NCBI RefSeq assembly: GCF_011305995.1
Contig: NZ_CP049910.1
Span: 3,658,001 to 3,722,000 of the forward strand
Source of the DNA: Diaphorobacter sp. HDW4A
Lineage (GTDB): Bacteria; Pseudomonadota; Gammaproteobacteria; Burkholderiales; Burkholderiaceae_C
Reading direction: 5' to 3'
DNA: 64,000 bases
Positions 1 through 8,264 of this stretch are shown one piece after another. Position 1 is the first letter of the stretch; each line of letters opens with the position of its first letter. A program made the position numbers and the translations under genes. The notes below the pieces were generated by a model. It saw only the letters and a program-made list of their open reading frames with translations. It did no database searches and was not told the DNA's origin.

Positions 1-485
1 TGCTCGCGAAGTTCCATCAGCAGCCTGCCCAAAACGTTCATTCCGACCAGCGTATCGCCGTCGTCAACGACCTTGGCGCCCCAAAAATCGTCCTTTCTAG
101 ACGCTTCGACGATTGGCCTTTCCTTTGTTCGCAACAAAAGTTCACTGAAGGCGTGCCAGTTGTTTGCAAGCTTCATGCGAAGACACCAGCGCATGACACG
201 GACGCGAACCTGATCCCAGTCAACGCGCGAGTCATTGCGGTACGGCTTGCTCTTCATCTTTGCCGTCATCGGGCTGATCTGGCCAATGATCATCCGCTGA
301 ACTTCAGGAAGATGCGGAAACCGACAGGCTTGATACAGCGCCTCAGACGTCAGTACCCGAATGCCATTGACATGGATTGGATAGCCGCCCGCCATGTTGG
401 AAAGCCCGCCAAAGTCCTCGTTCGTCTTTAGAAAGACTACGCTCTCGGACCGGCGGTAGGTTCTAAGTTGAGCCTGACCACTCAT
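1..485 (-). CDS. NADAR-domain protein (partial, C-terminus beyond window)
   Basis: The reading frame starts at ATG 485-483 and stays open to the window edge (161 residues visible). Visible NADAR/YbiA-family landmarks are GGLSNM (residues 26-31), SEALYQACRF (47-56), FWG (134-136) and NVLGRLLMELR (150-160). NADAR proteins act on ADP-ribose or N-glycosidic adducts: YbiA-type members cleave riboflavin-pathway intermediates, and others remove ADP-ribose from guanine in DNA. The start codon overlaps the stop of the upstream phosphoribosyltransferase gene by one base (TGATG), so the two are probably translated together. The family call is firm; the substrate is unknown. A base-removal, ADP-ribose or NAD-linked defence role is inferred only from the neighbouring methylase and nuclease. 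Confidence 0.85.
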   Translation of the reverse strand, partial: MSGQAQLRTYRRSESVVFLKTNEDFGGLSNMAGGYPIHVNGIRVLTSEALYQACRFPHLPEVQRMIIGQISPMTAKMKSKPYRNDSRVDWDQVRVRVMRWCLRMKLANNWHAFSELLLRTKERPIVEASRKDDFWGAKVVDDGDTLVGMNVLGRLLMELRE

Positions 486-1519
486 CAGAAATCGCCCCCG
501 GAGAGGTCCGCGAACATTCTTCGCACTGCTGTTTGCGCATTTGTTGTCCGAGGGAAAAGTGGATACCAGGGCGCATCCACCCAAAAGGCCAGTGGGGCGT
601 TGTTGGGGCAGTTGCGATAAGTGACGATCAACGAACCGAACCCCAATGTCTCCAACGTCATATGCCCGAGTGGGCGCTGAGTAGCGCCAAGGTTGGGGCA
701 CATCTGGCGAATGTTCACGCCGGCCTTCAGAAACTCTTGCTCAAGCAGAATCTTTCCAGCGTCGCCGGTGAACAAGTTGGCCGCTCCAGGGTTGCCTGCA
801 GTTCTCAGCGAGGGCTGGTACTTCATAGCGGCAACATAGGCTTGCACGGCTGGATCATTGGGGATCGCTGTGGGGCGCAGCACATCCGACTTTGCGCTAT
901 AGGTCCGCCTGTCCTCCAACTCGATGGCATGCCACCAAGTAATGTCGACCTTCTTTCCCGAAGTCTTGATGACCTCTTGAATCTTGCCGTTCGCGTAGTA
1001 CTGACCACCGCTGTGTTGAGCAATACATATGACATGCAGAGTAGTCTGCGCGGGCGCGTGGTCTCGAATCCACCCTTCAAGATCACGTCTGACTCGGTTG
1101 CCTGTGAAGATACCGTCATCCAGGTAGATGAAAACATCGTCACCATGCGCACATTCCGTAGTGCCGAATCCATGTTCATCCTGCAACTGCTCAGAGAACA
1201 GGTTGATCATGTCCGTCTGACTGTCTCCGCCGCCCTGAATGTCTAGAAAGTTGGCATCGCGCCAGAACGCTGCTGCGTCTTCTCCAGTGAGCTTCTTGCT
1301 CCGCATTGCGGTGCGAAGAAACTTGGCCACGTCCTCTTTCGAGAAGTAGATTTTCTTGAGAACGTGGTCAACTTCTTGGAGGATGGGCAGCTGCACGGCA
1401 ACGTCGAACTGTTGCACCCAACGATCAACGTGGTCTGTGATCGGCTGAGGAAGCGAGCCACCGCGGTAATCCTGAATCGTGTTGGCAATTGATGCCAACA
1501 GGTCGCTACGCTGACTCAT
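485..1519 (-). CDS. Phosphoribosyltransferase-like protein (PRTase-CE type)
   Basis: A 344-aa protein. The motif IYLDDGIFTGNR (residues 131-142) has the form of the PRPP-binding loop of type I phosphoribosyltransferases: hydrophobic strand, paired Asp, then a Gly/Thr loop. An upstream segment LDIQGGGDSQTDM (92-104) may form part of the same fold. Its size and its company (methylase, nuclease, NADAR) match the PRTase-CE group described from conflict-system comparative genomics rather than a purine or pyrimidine salvage enzyme. Its start overlaps the hsdM stop (ATGA) and its stop overlaps the NADAR start, so it is the middle gene of a coupled trio. It occupies the place where hsdS would usually follow hsdM. 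The substrate is unknown. Confidence 0.65.
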   Translation of the reverse strand: MSQRSDLLASIANTIQDYRGGSLPQPITDHVDRWVQQFDVAVQLPILQEVDHVLKKIYFSKEDVAKFLRTAMRSKKLTGEDAAAFWRDANFLDIQGGGDSQTDMINLFSEQLQDEHGFGTTECAHGDDVFIYLDDGIFTGNRVRRDLEGWIRDHAPAQTTLHVICIAQHSGGQYYANGKIQEVIKTSGKKVDITWWHAIELEDRRTYSAKSDVLRPTAIPNDPAVQAYVAAMKYQPSLRTAGNPGAANLFTGDAGKILLEQEFLKAGVNIRQMCPNLGATQRPLGHMTLETLGFGSLIVTYRNCPNNAPLAFWVDAPWYPLFPRTTNAQTAVRRMFADLSGGDF

Positions 1520-3918
1520 GCTGAGGTACTCCCCACGACTTTTTGAAGCAAGCCCTCAGTCTGTTGTTCCAGCTTCAGGATGTCGGCGCGAATCTGGTCA
1601 AGGGTTCGCAGTGGAGCGGGCTTGTAGAAATAACGCGCGAAGGAGATTTCGTAGCCGACCTGTGTTTTCTCCGTAGCGATCCAGGCATCCGGTGCGTGCG
1701 GCAGCACCTCTCGTGCGAAGAAGGCATCAATACCGCCCGTTTCCTTCAGCGGCACCTGCTCGGTGTCCCGCAGTTCGCTGTCAGACTCGTACTCGACCAT
1801 GAAGCGATCCTTGCCCACGGTTTCCAGGTACGCACCGTCGAAGCCGGGCTCAAAGTGTTCCCCTGCCTTGAGCTTGCTGCGCTTGGCAATAACCGGCGGC
1901 GCGGTTTCGTCGCGCCAGCTCACAGCCTTGTAGATGGCTTTTTTCTCAGGCGCGCCGAGCTTGTCACCCTGCGCCTTGAGCGCAGCATCGAAGCGGGTGC
2001 GGAATTCGTTGTGGTCGTCGTACACGGCGCTGCCCAGAGTCTTCTGCGCCCGTTGCGCCACCTCCATCAGCCCCTTGTCACGCTGCCAAGTCGAGACGTC
2101 GAGCAGTTTCTTGCGGCGCTTGGCGGGTACGGCCTTTCGCGCCGCGGGGGCCTCACCTTCATCACCGCTGTCGCCTTCTTCACTGTCGTCGTCTTCGGTT
2201 TCGTCCTCGCCCTTCAGCCACGCCTCTATGACCGGCTTGCGTTTGGCGAACTCGGTATAGAGCGCCTCGCCATGGGCTGCGTAGATTTCAGCGCGCAAGG
2301 CCTCGTCGCTAGAGGCAAAGCGCAAGGTTTCAATGAGCTTGTCGGAGAGCTGGCTTTTCAGGCGCAGCGGGCGCTCGACGGTGATCTTCCAGTAGCCGAA
2401 ATCTTGAGTGTCGAACCACTTGTTCTGTTCGGTTTCTTTGGCGGCTACCTGCGCATCGCCAAGATAGAGGTCGATGATGCGTTGGATGTCTCCATCCGAG
2501 AGTTCACAATTCTTCTTGCCGAGGTTGCGGCGCATAGGTTGGGACCAGCCGCTGGCGTCGATCAACTGCACCTTGCCACGGCGTGCTTCGGCCTTCTTGT
2601 TGGCTAGCACCCAGATGTAGGTGGCAATGCCGGTGTTGTAGAAGATGTTGAGCGGCAGGGCGATGATGGCTTCAAGCCAGTCGTTCTCCAGCACCCAACG
2701 GCGGATGTTGCTCTCGCCCTGGCCCGCATCGCCGGTGAACAGCGCGGAGCCGTTGTGCACCAGCGCAATGCGACTACCCAGCGCCGTGTTGTGCTTCATC
2801 TTCTGCAGCTTGTTCACTTGGAACATCAGCTGACCGTCGCTGGAGCGAGTGAGGAGCTTGAACTCAGCGTTGCCCCCGTGGCTGACGATGAATCGCGGGT
2901 CGTTGAATTCCTTCTTGCCGCCCATGCGCTCCAGATCGGTTTTCCAACTCTTGCCGTAAGGCGGGTTGGAGATCATGAAGTCAAATTCGCGACTACGGAA
3001 CTGATCGGCAGATAAGGTGGATTTGTCCGCGCCGCCCACAATGTTCTCGGCCTCTTCGCCTTCACCCTTCAGAAGCAGGTCGGCCTTGCAGATGGCGTAG
3101 GTTTCGTCGCTGATTTCCTGCCCGAACAGGTGGATGGAGACTTCCTTGCCATATTGCTCGGCCAGTTCATGCAGGGCTTCCTCAGCCACCGTGAGCATGC
3201 CGCCGGTACCGCAGGAGCCGTCGTAGAGGGAGTAAGTGCTGGACTCGATGCGGTCGGCCACTGGCAGGAACAGCAGTTTGGCCATGAGCTGCACCACGTC
3301 GCGCGGGGTGAAGTGCTCGCCGGCCTCTTCGTTGTTCTCTTCGTTGAATCGGCGGATCAGCTCCTCAAACACCGTGCCCATGCCGTGGTTGTCCAGCGCG
3401 GGCAGCTTGATGCGGCCATCAGCATCCTTGACGGGCAGCGGCGCGAGATTGACCTCGGGGTCGAGGAAGTCTTCGATCAGATAACCGAGGACATGCGAAT
3501 CCACCAGTTTCTGAATCTGGTTGCGGAAGTTGAACTTGGTGAGGATTTCCTGCACGTTGGGCGAGAAGCCATCGAGATAGGCGATGAAGTCATCGCGCAG
3601 GCGCTGGCCTGCCGCGCTGGCCTTCAGCTTGGCGAGCGTGAACTCCGAGACGTTGTAGAAGGCCTGCCCAGCCGCCATGCGCAGCGCGCCGTCCTGCTCG
3701 GCTACCTTGTGAGTGTCGAGGAACTTCTTGCGCTCCAGCACGGCATCTTTCTTCGCCTCAAGCACGGCATCAAGCCGCCGCAACACGGTGAAAGGCAGGA
3801 TCACGTCGCGGTACTTGCCTCGCACATAGACATCGCGCAGGCGGTCGTCGGCAATGTTCCAGATGAAGTCGGAAATCCATTTGATCTGGCTTTGGTCTTG
3901 TTGTTGTTTCTTCTGCAT
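1516..3918 (-). CDS. hsdM: Type I-like N6-adenine DNA methyltransferase (HsdM family) with C-terminal extension
   Basis: An 800-aa protein. The N-terminal HsdM_N helical region (~10-150) is followed by EHFTPRDVVQLM (201-212), the SAM-binding motif DGSCGTGG (233-240) and the catalytic NPPY (318-321), the standard order for gamma-class N6-adenine methylases. Typical HsdM proteins are about 500-550 aa. The extra C-terminal ~250 residues include an acidic linker (EDETEDDDSEE and following) and a basic segment. The start is ATG with GAGGAA upstream, 11 bases after the DUF262 stop. No hsdS or hsdR lies within the window; they may lie beyond the left edge. The acidic extension could replace a specificity subunit or bind partner proteins, but this is inference. 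Confidence 0.9.
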   Translation of the reverse strand: MQKKQQQDQSQIKWISDFIWNIADDRLRDVYVRGKYRDVILPFTVLRRLDAVLEAKKDAVLERKKFLDTHKVAEQDGALRMAAGQAFYNVSEFTLAKLKASAAGQRLRDDFIAYLDGFSPNVQEILTKFNFRNQIQKLVDSHVLGYLIEDFLDPEVNLAPLPVKDADGRIKLPALDNHGMGTVFEELIRRFNEENNEEAGEHFTPRDVVQLMAKLLFLPVADRIESSTYSLYDGSCGTGGMLTVAEEALHELAEQYGKEVSIHLFGQEISDETYAICKADLLLKGEGEEAENIVGGADKSTLSADQFRSREFDFMISNPPYGKSWKTDLERMGGKKEFNDPRFIVSHGGNAEFKLLTRSSDGQLMFQVNKLQKMKHNTALGSRIALVHNGSALFTGDAGQGESNIRRWVLENDWLEAIIALPLNIFYNTGIATYIWVLANKKAEARRGKVQLIDASGWSQPMRRNLGKKNCELSDGDIQRIIDLYLGDAQVAAKETEQNKWFDTQDFGYWKITVERPLRLKSQLSDKLIETLRFASSDEALRAEIYAAHGEALYTEFAKRKPVIEAWLKGEDETEDDDSEEGDSGDEGEAPAARKAVPAKRRKKLLDVSTWQRDKGLMEVAQRAQKTLGSAVYDDHNEFRTRFDAALKAQGDKLGAPEKKAIYKAVSWRDETAPPVIAKRSKLKAGEHFEPGFDGAYLETVGKDRFMVEYESDSELRDTEQVPLKETGGIDAFFAREVLPHAPDAWIATEKTQVGYEISFARYFYKPAPLRTLDQIRADILKLEQQTEGLLQKVVGSTSA

Positions 3919-3929
3919 GAATTCGTTCC

Positions 3930-5660
3930 TCAGCTCTTTGCCGATCCGCTAGCTTTACCTGTGGCGACGGCCAGATCCCAATGATCTTTAAGCACGCTAA
4001 CAAGGCGTTGTTGACGCTTTGCCAAAAGCTTAGGCGTCCACTTGCTCTCTGATCTAACTTCCTGTGTCAACACGAAGGGGGATGCCTTGCCTTTCCCTTT
4101 GAAATAGGCGTCCTTTTTCTTGGCAAAGTCATAGTTACTGGCAGACGAGTTCTTGTTTCGATCCAATGGAACCAGGTTAGCCAAGCGGTGCGTCCAGCCA
4201 TCGCGCTCTTCTTCGTCTGGAAACCAATTGATCCAATCTGAACTTTCTGGCGGTGTTTGAGGTAAAACATGCTCAAGCGACACGGCATCCTTAAGCTGCA
4301 CACCGGGCGCGCGAACCAGAGATTCAAGACGAAGGACCAATGCCATCCTTGCTTTAGGCAGACTACGGTAGATATCGCCGTCGAGTGCCGCCACAAATTC
4401 AAGCTTCTGTTTGTCAGTCAGTGTCAGCGTGCTCAAGCTGGTCGGATCACCGCCGAATGCTGCGCGTTCGATTTCCTTGGTGAGCGCAGCATAAGTTTCG
4501 ATTCGCTCGTTAATACCCACTTTGGTGACCAGCAGAAAATAGGTCAATCGTTCCAGAGACTGAAAATACTCGGCAAGCCGTTTGGGCTTCTGCCGGAATC
4601 GCTTGAAATAGACCAGTGCAGGAGGCACCCAGTCCTTGAAATCCACGCGATTGAGCCATGACAAGTGTTCGTTGACTGCTTCAGCGTGCTCGGTGGCTTC
4701 AAAATCGGCGTCGCGCACGAAGTCCCACACTTCGGCGTATGGCTTGATGACCTTATCAACCAGGTCGATGGGAGCCTTGTACTCGGTGACGTATTCCTGA
4801 AACTCTTTGACCAACGTGGATCGCTGTTTCTGCTTGGCGTAGATGGTGCGGATGTGCCCAAACAGATCGCCAAAGGCGTCGCGGCCCAATGCGCTTTCGA
4901 TGCGGCTCCACTCTTTGGCGTAGGCCTGGCTCTTGGTTTCACCTGCCGTGGTTCGGATCAAGCCAAGCACCTGCGCCTTGATAATGTCGATGGGCGCGAG
5001 ATCAAGCCCCCGGTTGTTGAGCACGGAGAAGATGCGGTACGCGGCTTCGAGGTCAGGCGTGGAAATGACGACCAGCGAACAGTCATTGGCAAGGAACTGC
5101 CATAAGGCAATCAGATCTGCAGGCGGCAGCGCCTTTGCCTTGCCCAGCAGCAGCGAGGCGTTTTCACGGTAACGCAGGCGGCTGTCTTCCAGCTTGTCGG
5201 TACTAGTGACCAAATGCGCAATCCCGCCAGGCTCTTGGATGTTGGTGCGAAAGAAGTCGGCATCTTCCTCACGGGCGGTCAGGCGGTACTCGTTCTTCTC
5301 GCCAAGGCTGACCTTGCCCTTCTTGTAGAGAAAGTCGGTGATGTCGTCTGCCGCTTGCGGCATGGCTTCGCGCAGCACGGCGAAGAGCATCGTCAATGTG
5401 GATAGGCGCTGTTGCCCATCCACCACTGACGATTTCGGCTCCCGGTCGTTCTTTATCAGAACGATGCTGCCGAGGAAGTATTGGCTGCTGGCCCCGGAGA
5501 CGCGCACATCCTGCATGGCGGACATCAAGTCGTCGAATAGTTCGCCCGCCTGTTCGGTTGTCCAGGCGTATGGACGCTGGTAATCCGGAATCTCGAATTG
5601 ATAGCTGCCCTCGAAAATCTCGCGAATCAGCTTGTCGTGGGCTTCAAGTGTCTTAGCCAT
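3930..5660 (-). CDS. DUF262/DUF1524 (GmrSD-like) nuclease
   Basis: A 576-aa protein. The N-terminal DUF262 domain shows IPDYQRPYAW (24-33), YFLGSIVL (61-68) and DGQQRLSTLT (81-90), the ParB/Srx-like nucleotide-binding signature shared with GmrS, BrxU and SspE. The C-terminal DUF1524 domain has EHVLPQ (463-468) followed by NLVPLDRNKN (~494-503), a His-Me-finger (HNH-like) nuclease signature. Family members are type IV, modification-dependent restriction enzymes or effectors that hydrolyse NTP. The start has a strong GGAGGAA ribosome site. It sits between the WYL regulator and the methylase, so it could be the restriction arm of the operon. The domain calls are secure; target specificity is not known. 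Confidence 0.88.
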   Translation of the reverse strand: MAKTLEAHDKLIREIFEGSYQFEIPDYQRPYAWTTEQAGELFDDLMSAMQDVRVSGASSQYFLGSIVLIKNDREPKSSVVDGQQRLSTLTMLFAVLREAMPQAADDITDFLYKKGKVSLGEKNEYRLTAREEDADFFRTNIQEPGGIAHLVTSTDKLEDSRLRYRENASLLLGKAKALPPADLIALWQFLANDCSLVVISTPDLEAAYRIFSVLNNRGLDLAPIDIIKAQVLGLIRTTAGETKSQAYAKEWSRIESALGRDAFGDLFGHIRTIYAKQKQRSTLVKEFQEYVTEYKAPIDLVDKVIKPYAEVWDFVRDADFEATEHAEAVNEHLSWLNRVDFKDWVPPALVYFKRFRQKPKRLAEYFQSLERLTYFLLVTKVGINERIETYAALTKEIERAAFGGDPTSLSTLTLTDKQKLEFVAALDGDIYRSLPKARMALVLRLESLVRAPGVQLKDAVSLEHVLPQTPPESSDWINWFPDEEERDGWTHRLANLVPLDRNKNSSASNYDFAKKKDAYFKGKGKASPFVLTQEVRSESKWTPKLLAKRQQRLVSVLKDHWDLAVATGKASGSAKS

Positions 5661-5675
5661 TGGTTTTGTTCCTCC

Positions 5676-6593
5676 CTATCGTTTCTTAAAACTGCTCGGG
5701 GCTTGATAGCCCGGGGCCAGATTGGCGTTCTCAACGCCGTACAGCGCCAGCGGATCGCTGAGCCATAAGCGGTACTGCTCTTCCTTGAGTCGGTGGTCTG
5801 GCGAACAGTCCACACTCCAGCGCATCAACATGTAGCCCGCGACGGCGGCGCGAACGCGCATCCGGATAGAGCCGTCGCTCATCCCGTAGTCCATCCTGAT
5901 GATCTCGGGACGCTGAAGTCGCGGGTGCGGCACGAAGTCCAGCTCCACGATGCGTGTCCACTGGATGTCGCTCTCAGGCCGCTCGTTGAATGGCGGCTCC
6001 TCATCAAGCAAGGCGGGGGTTTCTATGCGTGTAAGAACGAAGTCGCGGAACTCGCCGCTCTTGCGATCAAACGCCCGGACGTGCCAACGCAGGCCGGTAT
6101 CAACAAGCGCAAACGGCACGATGACCCGTTCGGACTCGCCGCTGCTCATCGAGTGGTAGCGGATGGAAACGGGCTGCTTGGCGTGGATCGCTCTACAGAT
6201 CGGGGCCAGCACGTCCATACGCGGATTGCACAAGGTGGTGGGCGACTCGCAGGGCAACAGCGGCTGCTTTGCACCGTCCACCCCATCGCCGAAGCCCAGA
6301 GCCAGCGCCGACAGTACGCGCGTAGATGCGTGGTCGAACAGTGGGGAGAATGCCTGCCCAATGCGGTAGACCTTGTTACTGCCGTCAAAAGTGATGTTCT
6401 GCTGCGCGACCTCACGGTACAGAGCCAAGTCGCGGGTCGCACCGGCAGGAGCGACGCCGAAGCGTTCAATTAGGTCAGGACGGCCAAGCTCGCCGAAGAA
6501 GTAGAGCCGGAAGTCGATGTAAGCCAGCCGCTCGCGTTGCCCGTGGCTCAAGCTCTCGACGCGCTGGCCTATGCCGCGGATAGCATCAGTCAT
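5676..6593 (-). CDS. WYL-domain transcriptional regulator, BrxR/CapW-like
   Basis: A 305-aa protein from ATG 6593 (GAGAG lies about 9 bases upstream); a TTG two codons earlier is less likely. An N-terminal winged HTH (~20-80) contains RPDLIERFGVAPAGATRDL, the style seen in BrxR/CapW repressors. A WYL domain follows (~135-200, with RVIVPFALVDTGLRWHVRAF) and then a C-terminal WCX-like segment. These regulators usually repress the defence operon they head (BREX, CBASS and others) and are released by an infection-linked ligand. Here it is the first gene, 15 bases before the DUF262 gene, which fits autoregulation. A short dyad at 6655-6665 in its upstream region is a possible operator. Confidence 0.85.
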   Translation of the reverse strand: MTDAIRGIGQRVESLSHGQRERLAYIDFRLYFFGELGRPDLIERFGVAPAGATRDLALYREVAQQNITFDGSNKVYRIGQAFSPLFDHASTRVLSALALGFGDGVDGAKQPLLPCESPTTLCNPRMDVLAPICRAIHAKQPVSIRYHSMSSGESERVIVPFALVDTGLRWHVRAFDRKSGEFRDFVLTRIETPALLDEEPPFNERPESDIQWTRIVELDFVPHPRLQRPEIIRMDYGMSDGSIRMRVRAAVAGYMLMRWSVDCSPDHRLKEEQYRLWLSDPLALYGVENANLAPGYQAPSSFKKR

Positions 6594-6654
6594 GAGCAAG
6601 ACTCTCTTTCTATCTGACGGACCATTGATGGGCGCATATCGGCCTCAATATATC

Positions 6655-6665
6655 ATCATTTTGAT
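6655..6665. promoter_or_regulatory. Candidate operator/promoter region of the WYL operon
   Basis: The 146-bp gap 6594-6739 upstream of the WYL gene is AT-rich relative to its surroundings. It contains the dyad ATCA-TTT-TGAT, a plausible half-site arrangement for a dimeric winged-HTH repressor. The dyad is short and could occur by chance. No convincing -35/-10 pair was chosen. Confidence 0.25.
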
Positions 6666-6739
6666 TACATAGATCGACTAATTTCGTTCCAGAGCGAGAC
6701 CAGTGCCGACCGGTTCGCTCGCTGGAGCTGCCAACGCCC

Positions 6740-7543
6740 CTACATCAACGCCGCGACCTCTTCGACCAAGCCTTCCGGCAGGTCAGCAACGGTGACAGGC
6801 CAACGCAGGGCCTTGAGACGTTTGCGCAGAGTGTCATGTTGCACAAACCGGGCAAGCAAGGCCGCTTTCACGATCCGCCGGTACTCGCTGCCAGTCGGCT
6901 GACTTCGCCATGCCCGCGCCAAAGGCCACGGCCAATCTCGCGGATGCGCCGTCCGCCAGTACTGCCCATCCAGAACAAACGGGTACGCACTGGCGGGATG
7001 CAGCCAGCCGAACTCGTCGGCCGGGGAATTGACGACGACGTGAGGAACCTCCGCTCGCGCGTTCTCCGGTGAGAATTCAATGGCTCCGTCCAGGTCTGGC
7101 CGGTAACTGACGCTGCACCAACCCCGGTCCAGTGACCGAAGGCGCAAGAAGTAGTCCTTGCCAAGATAACTAAGGTCAGCCAGCAAAAACACGGACTCCG
7201 CCTTTCCGAGGCGGCTGAGGCCTGACCATTGGTCGGGAGTCAGTGAAAGTCGAGGCTCGCATGCGGCGAAGAACCCATCGACATCCTCGGACGGCACCAC
7301 GTCGAACCGGTAGCCCAGCGTCAGTGGCACACCGCTGGACCGAACCCCAATGACCGTGCCAGTTTGGCAACTAGCAAACCGCAGGGGTGATCTGAACACC
7401 AGGGCAGAATCCTCGAAGTGGATCGCCATGGCGCCTGCCAGCAAGCTGTCGGCCACCATGCCAACCTTCTTGCCCGCTGCACGCCACGGCTGGATCAGGT
7501 CGATTCGCCTGATGGGCTGAATCAGCGACTGTTCCAGTAGCAT
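6740..7543 (-). CDS. Hypothetical protein, partner of C39-like peptidase
   Basis: A 267-aa protein counted from ATG 7543, five bases after the stop of the peptidase gene. The same frame is open further upstream, but that stretch is a Lys/Arg/Ser-rich shadow of the peptidase gene's tail. I do not recognise the family. It is a globular-looking protein rich in Trp, Leu and Arg, without membrane segments or a signal peptide. The tight spacing implies co-transcription with the peptidase, and it could be a substrate, adaptor or immunity partner. It belongs to the island, and no other copy exists in the window. Confidence 0.6.
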   Translation of the reverse strand: MLLEQSLIQPIRRIDLIQPWRAAGKKVGMVADSLLAGAMAIHFEDSALVFRSPLRFASCQTGTVIGVRSSGVPLTLGYRFDVVPSEDVDGFFAACEPRLSLTPDQWSGLSRLGKAESVFLLADLSYLGKDYFLRLRSLDRGWCSVSYRPDLDGAIEFSPENARAEVPHVVVNSPADEFGWLHPASAYPFVLDGQYWRTAHPRDWPWPLARAWRSQPTGSEYRRIVKAALLARFVQHDTLRKRLKALRWPVTVADLPEGLVEEVAALM

Positions 7544-7547
7544 GGGT

Positions 7548-8264
7548 TCACTCCGACGAGTCGTTGCCAGCGCCGCTCTCGGTCGCTGGCACTTCGGAGG
7601 TGCCGCCGCCCAAAGCGTCGGGGAACGTTGGCTCCGAAGCTGGCGACGCGTCGCCGCCTCCAGCCGCTGCAATCGGCGCCACCAGTGCCTTCTTCTTTGC
7701 GACCGATTTGGGCTTTCCCACCGACGCCTTGACCACTGCAGTTTTGGGAGGCTTGGCCTTTGCCTCAACAGCCGTCTTGGCGTCTGGGCTCGCCAACTCG
7801 ACCGCTTCAGCCGCAGCCTTCTTGATGCCCTTCTTGGGCGAGCCTGCTTGCTCACCGATAAGCACCGGCACGAAGGTATCGAGCTTGATGCGATTCCAGT
7901 CCCGGCGCTCTTGCTGCTTTAGCCAAAAGCCGGGGTCCAGCACCCGCTCGTCACCATCCGGCAATCGCTCGAAGACCACCAAGTGCGAATTACCCGTGCT
8001 GGGCATCTTGCGCGTCTCCATGATCGCCAGCGATGGCATGGCAGCCAGACTCTTGAACGGCGCCTTCTTGCCATGGCCGATGCCGAAATGGGCCAGCATC
8101 TTGTACAGGTTTTCGTGGGTGGTCGTGTACGGCCCATCCTTTGGATAGCCCAGCTCCTTCACGGCGAACTTGCGCACGGTCTCCAGCGATTTGCCGGACA
8201 CCATGGCAACACATGCCAGACCGCAGTCGGTCAGCGTCTCTTGCGTTACCAGCTTCACAGCCAT
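7548..8264 (-). CDS. C39-like cysteine peptidase domain protein with Lys/Ala-rich tail
   Basis: A 238-aa protein. The N-terminal ~125 residues match the papain-like C39 fold: an oxyanion Gln (Gln8), DCGLAC with the nucleophile Cys14, NSHLVVF with His94 and VLDPGF with Asp110. C39 enzymes cut leader peptides after double-glycine sites, usually as part of ABC exporters. This one stands alone, with no transporter domain. Residues ~140-238 are low complexity (Lys, Ala, Pro, Glu), resembling a histone-H1-like or disordered tail that could bind nucleic acid. No signal peptide is visible. It is followed four bases later by the 267-aa unknown gene. A peptide-processing or effector-activating role is inferred. 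Confidence 0.65.
   Translation of the reverse strand: MAVKLVTQETLTDCGLACVAMVSGKSLETVRKFAVKELGYPKDGPYTTTHENLYKMLAHFGIGHGKKAPFKSLAAMPSLAIMETRKMPSTGNSHLVVFERLPDGDERVLDPGFWLKQQERRDWNRIKLDTFVPVLIGEQAGSPKKGIKKAAAEAVELASPDAKTAVEAKAKPPKTAVVKASVGKPKSVAKKKALVAPIAAAGGGDASPASEPTFPDALGGGTSEVPATESGAGNDSSE

Noticed and set aside
533..1246. A 237-codon open frame on the plus strand
   Set aside because: It is the antisense shadow of the PRTase gene; its composition is not protein-like and the minus-strand gene has a clear motif and overlapping start/stop signals.
1543..2607. Long plus-strand frame opposite hsdM
   Set aside because: It is antisense to the conserved methylase domain, with no family motif.
7544..7855. 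N-terminal extension of the 267-aa protein in the same frame
   Set aside because: It overlaps the peptidase gene's Lys/Ala tail in another frame and is Arg/Ser-rich; ATG 7543, right after the peptidase stop, is the natural start.
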